DNA of 64,000 bases from assembly GCA_963784615.1 (NCBI GenBank), contig CAWASG010000001.1, positions 434,001-498,000 of the forward strand, written 5' to 3'. This DNA is from UBA11403 sp963784615 (GTDB taxonomy: Bacteria > Pseudomonadota > Gammaproteobacteria > Legionellales > Legionellaceae). This document shows positions 17,526 to 26,023 of this stretch, piece by piece. Below the pieces are notes generated by a model. That model was not told the origin of the DNA. It saw only the letters and a program-made list of their open reading frames with translations, and made no database searches. Each line of letters starts with the position of its first letter. Positions within the stretch are counted from its first letter, which is position 1. The position numbers were made by a program, and so were the translations under genes.

Positions 17526-17765
17526 TCAAAAGGGAGGGGCTTCTGGGTCGTCTACGGATCTATTGTGTTGATGTGGGATATAACCATTATTGTGCCAGAT
17601 CATCTGTTCCGCCGCCTCTTCTGCCTTGCTTTTATTGAGTCGCATAATCTGCCCCAGGTAGATGTCTTCCACGGCCGCTGCTAGCCTATAAACAAAAGCC
17701 ACTAAATTACTAGCTTCCTGATCAGAAACTGACTCAGGAAGCAGATGTCGAAGATTCAAATTCAT
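17526..17765 (-). CDS. Small accessory protein ending in PPF (IS21-ParB element)
   Basis: 79 residues, helical then acidic: LPESVSDQEASNLVAFVYRL, AVEDIYLGQIMRLNKSKAEE and a C-terminal DPEAPPF. AAAGGAAAC precedes the ATG. It is 30 bp downstream of istB, the last gene of the element. It resembles the 62-residue protein at 29612-29800, which holds the same place after the ATPase of another transposon. The function is unknown; a transposition cofactor is possible. Confidence 0.6.
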   Translation of the reverse strand: MNLNLRHLLPESVSDQEASNLVAFVYRLAAAVEDIYLGQIMRLNKSKAEEAAEQMIWHNNGYIPHQHNRSVDDPEAPPF

Positions 17766-17795
17766 ATTGTTTCCTTTGAAATGAAATCCAAGCGG

Positions 17796-18629
17796 TTATG
17801 CTGGGATTTCAGGCGATACCTCAGCGCTGGCCGCAGTAATAGCGTCAGTCACTGTAGTTTTCTTGTTGGAATGTTGTTCTTGTAATGGCGCTCCAGCTTC
17901 TGATCGAGGCCCACGCAAGCTGTCACCCTCAATATAAATCGTCGTGCAATAATGCTTAAATCGATCAAGCATGGCATCAACAAGTGGCTTGTTTTTAAAA
18001 ACATCATACCATTCTGGATAAAACAAATTGGTTGTAATAATGGTGGATTTTTTGCTATATCTCATGTCGATGAGTTTGAAAAATATATTGATTTGTTCGC
18101 TTGTTAGCGTAAGGTACCCCAGCTCATCAACGATCAAGAGATCGTAGGATGCTATTGTTTTGAGTAGTCGTGATGTGGTTCTATCTGCAAGAGATGTGTA
18201 GAGCTCATTTAATAAATCTTGTGCATTGTAATAACGACCCCGATAGCCATCCATCACAGCCAATCGCAATAAACTAATGGCAAGCCCTGTTTTGCCTACG
18301 CCAGGCTTACCAATGAAGGTGATATTTTCAGCGCGCTTAATAAAATCAAGCTTCGCAAGCCCCATCACTTGCGATCGTTTAATCGTGGGCTGCCGTTTAA
18401 ACGGAAATGTATCCATACTCCATTCCCATGGCATTTTGGCGTTTTTTAAACGATTCGTTAAGGCGCGTGTTGTTTGCTGTTGATGTTCTACTAAAAAAAG
18501 TTGATAAAGAACGTCTTCAATGGCCGAGCCTTCTTGTTGCGCTGTGGTTAAAATCTGATTAAGGTTGTCGGCAATTCCAGTTAAATGTAATTGCTCAATC
18601 AGCTCGTGTAGTTTTTTGTGCATGCTCAA
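17796..18629 (-). CDS. istB: IS21-family helper ATPase IstB
   Basis: A 277-residue AAA+ ATPase with Walker A IGKPGVGKTG and Walker B LLIVDELGYL, and the IstB signature region around FKLIDMRYSKKSTIITTNL. The C-terminus has an extra tail of about 40 residues (LRGPRSEAGAPLQEQHSN and on). It follows istA by 9 bp. IstB assembles on DNA and hands target DNA to the IstA transposase. Confidence 0.9.
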   Translation of the reverse strand: MSMHKKLHELIEQLHLTGIADNLNQILTTAQQEGSAIEDVLYQLFLVEHQQQTTRALTNRLKNAKMPWEWSMDTFPFKRQPTIKRSQVMGLAKLDFIKRAENITFIGKPGVGKTGLAISLLRLAVMDGYRGRYYNAQDLLNELYTSLADRTTSRLLKTIASYDLLIVDELGYLTLTSEQINIFFKLIDMRYSKKSTIITTNLFYPEWYDVFKNKPLVDAMLDRFKHYCTTIYIEGDSLRGPRSEAGAPLQEQHSNKKTTVTDAITAASAEVSPEIPA

Positions 18630-18638
18630 ATCTCCTGC

Positions 18639-20039
18639 TCAAAGATTAAAAAAATCATCGCGAATATGTCTTAAAATCATGGTCTCCAAGCGTTTCATAT
18701 CATACAAACCATAATGATGAGCTTGTTCTATTGCCGCCAGGAATGACGTCAACGGGTAGAGTTGCTTTAAGCTTAAGAGCTGTGTGAAGACGGAAAATCC
18801 CCTGCCTCGAACATGCGATTTTAGCTTGAGCACATAAGCGTCCAAGAGAGGATTTACCCCTGCCAATTGTCTTGCTGACTCACTACTTTCCTGAACCCGA
18901 GCACTACGGCGCAGCGTTAAGTGATGTCCTTTGATACATGAACGTTGACGCCGAGCGCCAATCAAGCGCGGGTGTGAGGCTACCAAACGGCTTTTGTAAT
19001 ACACCTCGATTTTATCGATATATTGATATACATCCATCGAGTGACCAATGTGGGATTCTGGAATCGAGTAACGGTTAGTGTCGAAGTTGATGTAGCCTTC
19101 CGTATCAGCTGTACGTTGTTCATGCTTATAAATGGGCGGCATAATGTCCGGAAGCACCAACATATAAGGTTTTTCTTGGATATAAGCGGTTTCAGGTGCC
19201 ATTTCGAGCGCACGTTTTGGTTTATGATTTGCGACCTGTTCACACCAAAGTCGCGCTTGTTTATTTAAGTCATTCCAATCAGTAAAGGTTCGTCCGGCTA
19301 AAAAGTTTGTTTCAATGTAATAAAACGGTCGCTCTATTTTGCCCTTCCGATTGCAGTCTAAAACGGCATGGGCCACGAACTCAAACCCAAATAATCGGCT
19401 AAAATACAGGAGCTCTGGTGCCGGCACGGCATATTTCCCTGCCCCAGCCGCCAATATGACGCTGGTATTATCAATGATGCAGCGACGACAACTACCTTCC
19501 ATAAACGTGAGTGCTTCGCTCAAAAAAACCTTGGCTTCAAAGCGCGTAAAACAAGGGTAATATTGCATATACAGCATGCGACTGAATCCAACAATTAATG
19601 AGGCGCATTGTATTTTAATAGATTTACCGTTAATGGTAACGTAGTGTGGGGACGTGTCATGCTGCATTTCAACCCCTGGCTCAAAACAATATTCACCAAA
19701 ACGTTTTGCTGGCCCTTCTCGTAATTGGCATTTTCGTACGAGGTAGGTGAGCGTACTATAGGCAATGTCTTGTTGATGTTCATCCGCTAAAATTTCACGC
19801 ACACGAACTAAATTACCGCGGCATGGTTTTAAAAGTGGAGTAATGAGTTCCACGAGCGTTTTTTCGTGTTCATCCTTGCAAAGAGAGACTTGTTCAGCTG
19901 CATCAGATGGGATGGGCGTTTTCCTTAAAATAGAACGCACTGTATTGCGTGCTAATTTAAGTATGCGACATATTTCGCGGATGCTATTACCCGCTTTATG
20001 TAGCTGTTGTATGGTTTGTTTTATCGGTGGATTGTGCAT
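18639..20039 (-). CDS. istA: IS21-family transposase IstA
   Basis: A 466-residue transposase: N-terminal HTH (GNSIREICRILKLARNTVRSIL), catalytic acidic residues in EMQHDTSPH, CIIDNTSV and RKGKIERPF, and a C-terminal Mu-like domain (YINFDTNRYSIPESH). Its start overlaps the end of the ParB-like gene by about 44 bp, so the two are probably translated together. Intact. Confidence 0.9.
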   Translation of the reverse strand: MHNPPIKQTIQQLHKAGNSIREICRILKLARNTVRSILRKTPIPSDAAEQVSLCKDEHEKTLVELITPLLKPCRGNLVRVREILADEHQQDIAYSTLTYLVRKCQLREGPAKRFGEYCFEPGVEMQHDTSPHYVTINGKSIKIQCASLIVGFSRMLYMQYYPCFTRFEAKVFLSEALTFMEGSCRRCIIDNTSVILAAGAGKYAVPAPELLYFSRLFGFEFVAHAVLDCNRKGKIERPFYYIETNFLAGRTFTDWNDLNKQARLWCEQVANHKPKRALEMAPETAYIQEKPYMLVLPDIMPPIYKHEQRTADTEGYINFDTNRYSIPESHIGHSMDVYQYIDKIEVYYKSRLVASHPRLIGARRQRSCIKGHHLTLRRSARVQESSESARQLAGVNPLLDAYVLKLKSHVRGRGFSVFTQLLSLKQLYPLTSFLAAIEQAHHYGLYDMKRLETMILRHIRDDFFNL

Positions 20040-20955
20040 GGACTCTGCTCCTTATGGTTTTGTTTAATGAATCGAGATCGGACAGCAGCTGATTGAATGG
20101 TTTTAGCAAATCGCGTCGCTGATTATCGTTTTGCTGCGGATAAAACACGGCTGGAAATATCGATTTAAGCGTCTGCACACAGGTGATTACTTGCGTTAAT
20201 TTGGACTCCCAAACGTACTCAGGTGCTAGCTTGTCAGACGTTTTCGTGGCTTCAAGCCTCGTGAGCTCATGAGCCTTAAAAAATGCGGATGGCTTGGCTG
20301 CTATTTCTGCGCGAACAGGACGACTTGAACGCATATAATGCTCATAAAAAGCAACAATATCGCGACTGGAATGATTTTTTACGGACAAATAATCAACGAA
20401 TTGTTTGGAGTGGCCTAAATTCGCGCGCGCGAAGGGTATTAATACTCGTGTGCCAACCCAATGAGATAATCGACCTTGCTGAATAGCCTCTTGCATGAAA
20501 TCAGGTAGATCGTGCAGGAGTTGTAGTCGATAATTAATCCAAGATTCACTTTTTCCCAATCGATTTGCCAATTGCGCATGGGTATACTCATGTAACGTCA
20601 TGAGTTCTTGGAGTAAATGAGCTTCCTCAAGCTGCTTCCATGGGCGCGACTCGTTATACTGGTAGGTTTGCAACAAGGCCTCAGGGATGGCAGCATCCCA
20701 TATTGTGGCTGTAACTTTATCTCGCCCCAGCTCTTTGAGTGCCGCAGCGCGTAAATAGCCATCAATGACAATCCAAGGACAGTTCACAACGCCAGATGCG
20801 ATCACAATAATCGGCGCAAGCAATCCATAGGTATGGATAGATAACATGACACGTCGCATATCAGCCACGCTATGCGTGCGTAGTGATTGATAGCGTAGTT
20901 CAAGCTGGTGCCACTCAAGTTCCAGCGTTTTGGTTACTCTTCTTGTCTCTTTCAT
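19996..20955 (-). CDS. ParB/Spo0J-like protein carried by the IS21-like element
   Basis: About 319 residues from MKETRRVTKTLELEWHQLEL (20955); an upstream in-frame start at 21009 is less likely. It has a ParB N-terminal fold (LELRYQSLRTHSVADMRRVMLS, PWIVIDGYLRAAALKELGRD), the ParB arginine-rich type box in YNESRPWKQLEEAHLLQEL and an HTH (THAQLANRLGKSESWINYRLQ). ParB proteins bind parS DNA as CTP-dependent clamps. Here there is no ParA. Repeats just upstream could be its sites. A regulatory or target-choice role in transposition is inferred. Confidence 0.8.
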   Translation of the reverse strand: MKETRRVTKTLELEWHQLELRYQSLRTHSVADMRRVMLSIHTYGLLAPIIVIASGVVNCPWIVIDGYLRAAALKELGRDKVTATIWDAAIPEALLQTYQYNESRPWKQLEEAHLLQELMTLHEYTHAQLANRLGKSESWINYRLQLLHDLPDFMQEAIQQGRLSHWVGTRVLIPFARANLGHSKQFVDYLSVKNHSSRDIVAFYEHYMRSSRPVRAEIAAKPSAFFKAHELTRLEATKTSDKLAPEYVWESKLTQVITCVQTLKSIFPAVFYPQQNDNQRRDLLKPFNQLLSDLDSLNKTIRSRVHAQSTDKTNHTTAT

Positions 20956-20974
20956 AGCGCAATTGTACAAACGA

Positions 20975-21454
20975 TCATACTGAAGGGATATAAGGTGGAC
21001 TCTTTGCAAGATCGGGGATGTTATGATATCCCTTTGTAATAACGGTGATTTTTACTTTTAACGCGTCGCTCTTTGCAAGATTGCCCGCCAGCGGTATTAG
21101 CCAGTAAGACCCCGGGTTTATAAGGGTTTCTTCAGGGAACGCGTCGCTCTTTGCAAGATGCGACGCGTTCCTCGATTCCGTACCATCTCTCACACGCTGC
21201 GCTTCACGGTTGCGCTGAACATAGCTTGGGTGTGATAGTCGATAGTTCTGCCAATAGTCCGGATTCTTAGATTGCCAACGCTGGTTTGCCGCTCGTTGGT
21301 TGTTGGTATAATCACTGTCACCCTGCATTTTTTCTCGCCGCCACGCATTTTTACGTTCCCGCTGACAAATAGGGGCTGAGCAAAACATCTGATTTGGATT
21401 CCGGAGTTTTATAAACTCAGTACTGCAATGCTTACATATTCCTGATTTTTGCAT
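20975..21454 (-). CDS. Zinc-finger protein of the IS21-ParB element
   Basis: About 159 residues from MQKSGICKHCSTEF (21454). The zinc ligands are CKHC and MFCSAPICQRER. They are followed by a repetitive aromatic-basic region (YTNNQRAANQRWQSKNPDYW, YVQRNREAQRVRD) likely to bind DNA. The last 60 residues contain LAKSD/LAKS three times, which come from DNA repeats. It is the first gene of the element and overlaps the N-terminal extension of the ParB-like gene. Confidence 0.65.
   Translation of the reverse strand: MQKSGICKHCSTEFIKLRNPNQMFCSAPICQRERKNAWRREKMQGDSDYTNNQRAANQRWQSKNPDYWQNYRLSHPSYVQRNREAQRVRDGTESRNASHLAKSDAFPEETLINPGSYWLIPLAGNLAKSDALKVKITVITKGYHNIPDLAKSPPYIPSV
21000..21170. repeat. 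Triple direct repeat with a palindrome upstream of the ParB-like gene
   Basis: CTCTTTGCAAGAT occurs at 21000-21012, 21069-21081 and 21147-21159. The last two are extended on the left by AACGCGTCG. The third copy sits in a perfect inverted repeat, GAACGCGTCGC (21137-21147) and GCGACGCGTTC (21160-21170). They lie inside the 3' end of the zinc-finger gene and next to the parB-like start. They are candidate ParB binding sites or operators. Confidence 0.55.
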
Positions 21455-21675
21455 CGTGCCACCCCATAACAATGTGCATTATTAAATCAATAGCACATGG
21501 GCGCTCGATTTGTGGTTGAACACGTTGTTTCCCGCGGAACACGATCTAAATACCGATCTATGGATCAACAGGTTTTGACGAATCTACTTTGTTTGGAATT
21601 GGGGAGATATATTGCGAGGTAGGGGTGGGTCAATTTTTTTAGCAGAAGGTGGGTCAATTTAACTTAGCGTTGAGG

Positions 21676-22296
21676 ATCGAGAGCGGTTTCTCCAAGACAA
21701 AATGCACTATGTGTAATAAGGCGTGACGAGTCGTCAATCAGCGAGACCAAGTAAGTTTTTCGCATCCCAGATGGCGTTTGAATCCGTGGGCCATGGAGTA
21801 CATCTCCTTGCCAGATATCTCCTGCATGGGCAGCCACGAATGATCGGCGCTCAATAGTGTCTTGGTTGGGTATAATGCGTTTTGACAGGTGCTGTTGTTG
21901 TAAAAAACGATGAACGGAAGCTCGAGCCAATGTGTCTTTAGCAACTAATCCTTCGCGCTCAATCATGCCAATGATAGTGTTAATTGAGCGTGAAGGCTTA
22001 TCCTTTTTAAGTGTCACAATTCTGCTTTGTACGGCTTCTGAAAGTTGTGTGCTTCCTTTGTCTACGCGCGGCTTGGGATTCAGTGCTTCGATACCTCCTC
22101 GCTTCCAATCGTAGTACCAGCGCGCAATCGTTTCTTCACTGATATGCGTTCGTCTTGACTCAGGAATAGTGTAACGATCGGCAGCCAAACTTCGGATAAT
22201 ACTTTTAACCTCACCGCGCTTTAATTCAGCACGGCTCGCTAATGGACCAAGAACCATCAGGCGAAACAAAGCCATCGGGTGTAAAGGTTTACTCAT
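21676..22296 (-). pseudogene. DD35E transposase of copy B, 5' part
   Basis: The N-terminal 207 codons with both HTH regions and the first catalytic Asp (IWQGDVLHG). The IS21-like element enters after ETALD. The remainder is at 16462-17193. Confidence 0.85.
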
Positions 22297-22422
22297 TTTT
22301 CTCTCCGCTATTAATGGGGAGTGAAGTTAATCAGTAAAATCATGACACCGAAACGACCAAACTGTGTGGGGTGCTTATTTTGTACAAGCATGGCACAACT
22401 CATGCTTATACTGATTAAGCGT

Positions 22423-22962
22423 TCATGGGATAACAACTCCGGTAACATGGCAAAGGCGCATCGCTGCACTCAGGCTCATTCTCTGAAGAGTCATTTTCCA
22501 AAAGTCTTTCATATTTATGGATCTGCCCAGTGCGCAAAAATAGGTACATAAGGCATCTTTATGAAAACGAAACTGCTTCGTAAAACGCAGCAGCCAACGC
22601 TTGATGGTCTGGCGTGAGGGCTGCATCGTTTTTGATATAGCGTAAGCACTCATGCCAGAAAGGTACAATAAAAAAATGACCTGTTGCATCTCCCACAAAT
22701 ACCATCTACGCGGTGGAATGCATTCCGGCAGGACTGAACATGTTTTGTGGCAACAGGGGCAATAGTATCGCTGAATAAACACTGGATTTAGTGAGGTGCT
22801 TGAAGGGTTAATGCGATCCGCTTCACGAGAATACCCACCATGTCGCCAAGGGTGTGATTTACCGCAACATAGACAATTTTTTAAGTCCAATTTTTCAGGT
22901 TCATGCTTTTGGATATGAATGTACTGTACTAATGATAAAATATCTGCGAAAATATATGCCAT
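22423..22962 (-). CDS. Zinc-ribbon/HTH accessory protein (DUF6431-like), copy B
   Basis: 179 residues, about 90 per cent the same as the copy A protein, with the same Cys pairs (CLCCGKSHPWRHGG, YYCPCCHKTC) and HTH (SAYAISKTMQPSRQTIKRWL). It is intact although the transposase behind it is split. Confidence 0.75.
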   Translation of the reverse strand: MAYIFADILSLVQYIHIQKHEPEKLDLKNCLCCGKSHPWRHGGYSREADRINPSSTSLNPVFIQRYYCPCCHKTCSVLPECIPPRRWYLWEMQQVIFLLYLSGMSAYAISKTMQPSRQTIKRWLLRFTKQFRFHKDALCTYFCALGRSINMKDFWKMTLQRMSLSAAMRLCHVTGVVIP

Positions 22963-23140
22963 GACTGATCTCTTGTTTTCTTGTTTTGTAAGAGACTCAA
23001 TGATACATGTTGATCAGTCACTAATCATAATTAATTTTTTATCTCATTGTTTTTGATAGTAGTGATTAGGCTTGTGATCAAGATAGTGCGAGATAAATTC
23101 TTCAGTTAAGAACTATATTTTTCGAGACATTACAGCTGAG

Positions 23141-23638
23141 CCTCCGCTAGTTTTTCAACAACAGAATATCAGCTCTATGCCTGTAGCCCCCCCCGTAATC
23201 AACCAGGGCAACTTACCGAAGCCAATAGAACTGAAAGATGGCTCTGCGTGCATTGTAAAAGAGATTAAAAGTTTGAAACTTATCACAGAGCAGCAAGATG
23301 GAGGGGGCCCTTATTATGAAGTAGAATACTCTAGTAATGCGAAAGCTCGCATCTATCCCCCCGACAAACCCGGATCGGGTTTTATTTTAAAAAATGGCGA
23401 TGGATCGTTTGAATTGGGACTAAGGTCTCCGTTGCGAGCAAACCTGGGACAAGTGTTAATTGACTTTGGATTACCAATGATTGATCAATGGCCGACGCCC
23501 GCGAATCCCCCACTACAGGATATAACATCAAGGTTTAGAGTGTCCGCTCAAGAACAGAGGCAGATAGCTGAAACTGGGGCTCCCCCTGCCGCAACCGGCG
23601 ACGAGGCCTCAACAAACAGTAATCGCTCCCAACGATGA
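23141..23638 (+). pseudogene. Unknown large protein, 3' part (split by copy B)
   Basis: Continues the gene begun at 15070. It has a Pro/Gln-rich linker (VINQGNLPKPIELKDGSACI), a compact beta-rich part (YYEVEYSSNAKARIYPPDKP) and a polar C-terminal tail ending ASTNSNRSQR. The tail, rich in Glu, Ser, Thr and small residues, would be compatible with a type IVB secretion signal, but this is weak evidence. No known domain is recognised. Confidence 0.55.
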
Positions 23639-23688
23639 GATAGCAAATTGTACGAGGAGGAAAGATCAATAGGGTTCGATTGATTATA

Positions 23689-23838
23689 TCAATTACTAAT
23701 TTGTAAGAGATCAAATTGATTAAGTTGATCTTGTATGAAATCAGCATTGCCTAGAGCTCGTATTTTAATATTTTGAGGAGATGCAGCATATGATAGTTGA
23801 AATAGTAATATAATCAGGGCGGTGTATATGCTTTTCAT
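23689..23838 (-). CDS. Very small exported protein
   Basis: 49 residues, with a signal peptide MKSIYTALIILLFQLSYAAS then a short polar tail NIKIRALGNADFIQDQLNQF. It lies about 50 bp downstream of the PFL_4697-like gene and could be the start of the next conjugation gene cut short at the island edge. No clear ribosome site is present, so confidence is low. Confidence 0.3.
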   Translation of the reverse strand: MKSIYTALIILLFQLSYAASPQNIKIRALGNADFIQDQLNQFDLLQISN

Positions 23839-23890
23839 ATTAGGTTTCTACTCATGAATTATCCTGACATAAGATGAGTATAGAAGCATT

Positions 23891-24733
23891 TTATTTGCCC
23901 AGGTTATTAACCAGACGAATAATTTCTTTGATACATTGACATACTAATTCATTATTTGTTGGCAATGGAATCCTAACCTTATAAAGCTCGCCACCATTAA
24001 CCAAAACAAAAGCCTGCCCCTTAGGCAAAGAAATAATATCATTCACATCAATCATCGGCACAGACGTCGTCTGCACTCGATCTTCATTCGACGTATTAAA
24101 ATAAACGTTATCCTCCCCATGGGGCGTATCATTGGCCATGGAGACTTGGGTATGTCCAACCACACCTACCTGCGGCAACACTTTAACCAGCAGATTAGCC
24201 GTTTCTTCATTTTTAACCCGGAGCATAATCAAAGTATTAAGATTCCCTTCAGTCACTTCAGCCTTGGCTTTTGATCCTAGCGCCACTTCCATATCCTGTA
24301 TCGTTTGTGCGTATGCAATCACTTGAAAGCCAGCCCCTCCGGCTTTGTTGAGAATTTTAACAAACGAATCCTGAATGATTTCGGATAGCTCATCACAATG
24401 CAGGTTTAATCGGTAATTAGCATTGCTTTCTTTGTAGATCTTGCCCGCGGTGGAAACCAGATCGGATGATACCTTGTTCGAGAAACCTTCCGTCGGCAGT
24501 TTCAGTAATACAGCGTTCAATCGTTCGGCAATCGATGCATCATTAAATTGAACTATCGCGGCACGCTGTTGGTTCGATAATTGATACAGCCGTTGAAAGG
24601 CTTCTTCAAAACCAAAACGCACCCATATCGACATCGTCCAGCAAAACAAAATCAACCAACCAAGCCAGACAACCACAAAAACATTGAAGACTAATTTTTT
24701 GGAGTATTGGCGTGTTTGAGACTTCACTGCCAT
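23891..24733 (-). CDS. ICE membrane protein, PFL_4697/TIGR03747 family
   Basis: 280 residues. An N-terminal transmembrane segment (VFNVFVVVWLGWLILFCWTM) is followed by a long soluble region. The start, spacing and WVRFGFEEAF match the integrating-conjugative-element membrane protein family described for Pseudomonas islands. In those islands it lies next to the coupling protein TraD; no traD is in this window. Its start overlaps the end of the readable PFL_4695-like frame by about 10 bp. Confidence 0.7.
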   Translation of the reverse strand: MAVKSQTRQYSKKLVFNVFVVVWLGWLILFCWTMSIWVRFGFEEAFQRLYQLSNQQRAAIVQFNDASIAERLNAVLLKLPTEGFSNKVSSDLVSTAGKIYKESNANYRLNLHCDELSEIIQDSFVKILNKAGGAGFQVIAYAQTIQDMEVALGSKAKAEVTEGNLNTLIMLRVKNEETANLLVKVLPQVGVVGHTQVSMANDTPHGEDNVYFNTSNEDRVQTTSVPMIDVNDIISLPKGQAFVLVNGGELYKVRIPLPTNNELVCQCIKEIIRLVNNLGK

Positions 24734-25218
24734 ACAACCCCCTCGTTTAACATCAAGGGATAATGACTTGCGCCTAAGACCTCCATTAAGTCATCGACGT
24801 TGGTTGGTAATAACGGCAGATCGGATAGGGTTTGTAATTCACTCAGTGTTTCAGCGCGTTTGATGTTGGTGATAAATCCAAGCGCATGACGTTGTCATAA
24901 TTCTTCGGCGTGCTCGATTAACCATTGTTTGGAAACTGGATCATCACCGATGATGAAGATGGCATTAGAAAACCCGGCAAATGCCACATGGTGACGAGAC
25001 ACAAGACCCGTGCTAGCTTTGCTTTTCACCGGCAATCGGGCATCCAGCGCTTCTTTTAATTTCAGAGACTCTTCGGTAAGGGTTGCTTGTGTATCCGCCC
25101 AGTAATGTTCTATGTTCACGATTTGGACGGCGTAGCAGGATGCAATCATCATGAAGCCAATCATCAATGCCAGTGGACGCATGTTAAAACCTCCCCAGAT
25201 CAACGATGTCCGATACAC
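24724..25218 (-). pseudogene. ICE protein, PFL_4695/TIGR03765 family, nonsense mutation
   Basis: The open part (25218-24895, 107 residues) ends with IEHAEEL and a TGA at 24895-24897. The same frame then stays open for 56 codons (QRHALGFITNIKRAETL, then GASHYPLMLNEGVVWQ) to a stop at 24724 overlapping the next gene. This downstream part looks like the conserved C-terminus of the family. The simplest reading is a CGA-to-TGA change. The protein normally acts in the conjugation machinery envelope part. Confidence 0.7.
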
Positions 25219-26023
25219 CGTTTTTGGAGAGCAATAACAATGGTGTGGATTTTTTAGTGAGGTTTAGCGATTGGTAATTCAGATCGCCATGATTTAATGT
25301 GATGCGCCCGCTGCTCACCAATGATTGCGGGACTTGATGTTGGTTTGCCCATAACTGGATGGATAGATCATCACCACCCAAAAACATAATATGCAGACGG
25401 GTATTTGGCGTGGTATCGATGGCATCAATCAACAACATCAATACCGACTTAACCGCCGCATCCGGTTTGATAAAGAAATACAGTGTTTCACCGTCGTTTA
25501 AATGCAAAGGCTTATGGGCATATGGTGAATAAGGTGACGGATCAAAATCGCCAACCACAGGAATGTTTTCATAGAGCTTGTTATACGCCTTGTAAAACGC
25601 ATTATTCCAAGCAATGTTTTTCGATACTTTTTGAGCTTCTTGCTTTGCCGCCAGCTCGGCAAAATGATTGCGTTCTGTTTCATTCCGAGCATTAATCCCT
25701 AAGATATCAATGGGTGTTTGGCGCAGTCCACGGTAATAAATGCCACTGCGATTTTGCATTAACAAGGCATAGCGTTTTTCCTCATCTGGCGTTAATCCCC
25801 AGACGTTGGCTTCGTGTGTTTGTTGCTCCGTAAGCTTCATGCTCTTAATATCTTGATCAGGAGTCATATCATCTTCATTCAGAGTGAGTCCTGTTTTAGC
25901 CAACGTTTGATCTTGTGCCGCCAGCGTATTCATCCGTTGCGTACTTAAGCCAGGTATATTCAATTCCGCATGAACAACATGGGCAGACCTCAATGCAATC
26001 ACAAGGAAGCTCGGCTTAAGCAT
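25184..26023 (-). CDS. ICE protein, TIGR03759 family
   Basis: 279 residues with a signal peptide (MLKPSFLVIALRSAHVVHA) and the conserved block EEKRYALLMQNRSGIYYRG, followed by LTPDEE-type periplasmic sequence and ILGINARNETERNHFAEL. This is the integrating conjugative element family TIGR03759, exported and part of GI-type type IV secretion. A GGAG site precedes the ATG. It overlaps the next gene by 35 bp. Confidence 0.75.
   Translation of the reverse strand: MLKPSFLVIALRSAHVVHAELNIPGLSTQRMNTLAAQDQTLAKTGLTLNEDDMTPDQDIKSMKLTEQQTHEANVWGLTPDEEKRYALLMQNRSGIYYRGLRQTPIDILGINARNETERNHFAELAAKQEAQKVSKNIAWNNAFYKAYNKLYENIPVVGDFDPSPYSPYAHKPLHLNDGETLYFFIKPDAAVKSVLMLLIDAIDTTPNTRLHIMFLGGDDLSIQLWANQHQVPQSLVSSGRITLNHGDLNYQSLNLTKKSTPLLLLSKNGVSDIVDLGRF

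Larger units (their letters stand above)
17201..21675 (-). mobile_element. IS21-like five-gene element with a ParB-like gene
   Basis: A 4475-bp element with terminal inverted repeats CCTCAACGCTAA at 17201 and its complement ending at 21675, flanked by a 7-bp duplication ATCGAGA (17194-17200 and 21676-21682). Each end holds two copies of a (T/C)TGACCCAC motif separated by GCTAAAAAAA, likely transposase sites. Genes on the minus strand are a zinc-finger protein, a ParB-like protein, istA, istB and a small acidic protein. The intervals at the ends (17201-17525 and 21473-21675) contain only these repeats. Confidence 0.88.
15568..23134 (-). mobile_element. Three-gene DDE/AAA transposon, copy B (itself interrupted)
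   Basis: Ends TGTAACGTCTC at 15568 and inverted TGTAATGTCTC ending at 23134, flanked by a 6-bp direct repeat GCTGAG (15562-15567 and 23135-23140). The element is split at 17200/21676 by a 4475-bp IS21-like insertion. Without it, its length would be about 3.1 kb like copies A and C. Its genes differ from copies A and C by scattered, mostly synonymous changes, so it is an older copy. Confidence 0.88.

Noticed and set aside
24724..24733. Deletion of traD between the PFL_4695-like and PFL_4697-like genes
   Set aside because: The two genes overlap neatly at their natural ends, so the order may be native here; absence of traD in the window is not proof of deletion.
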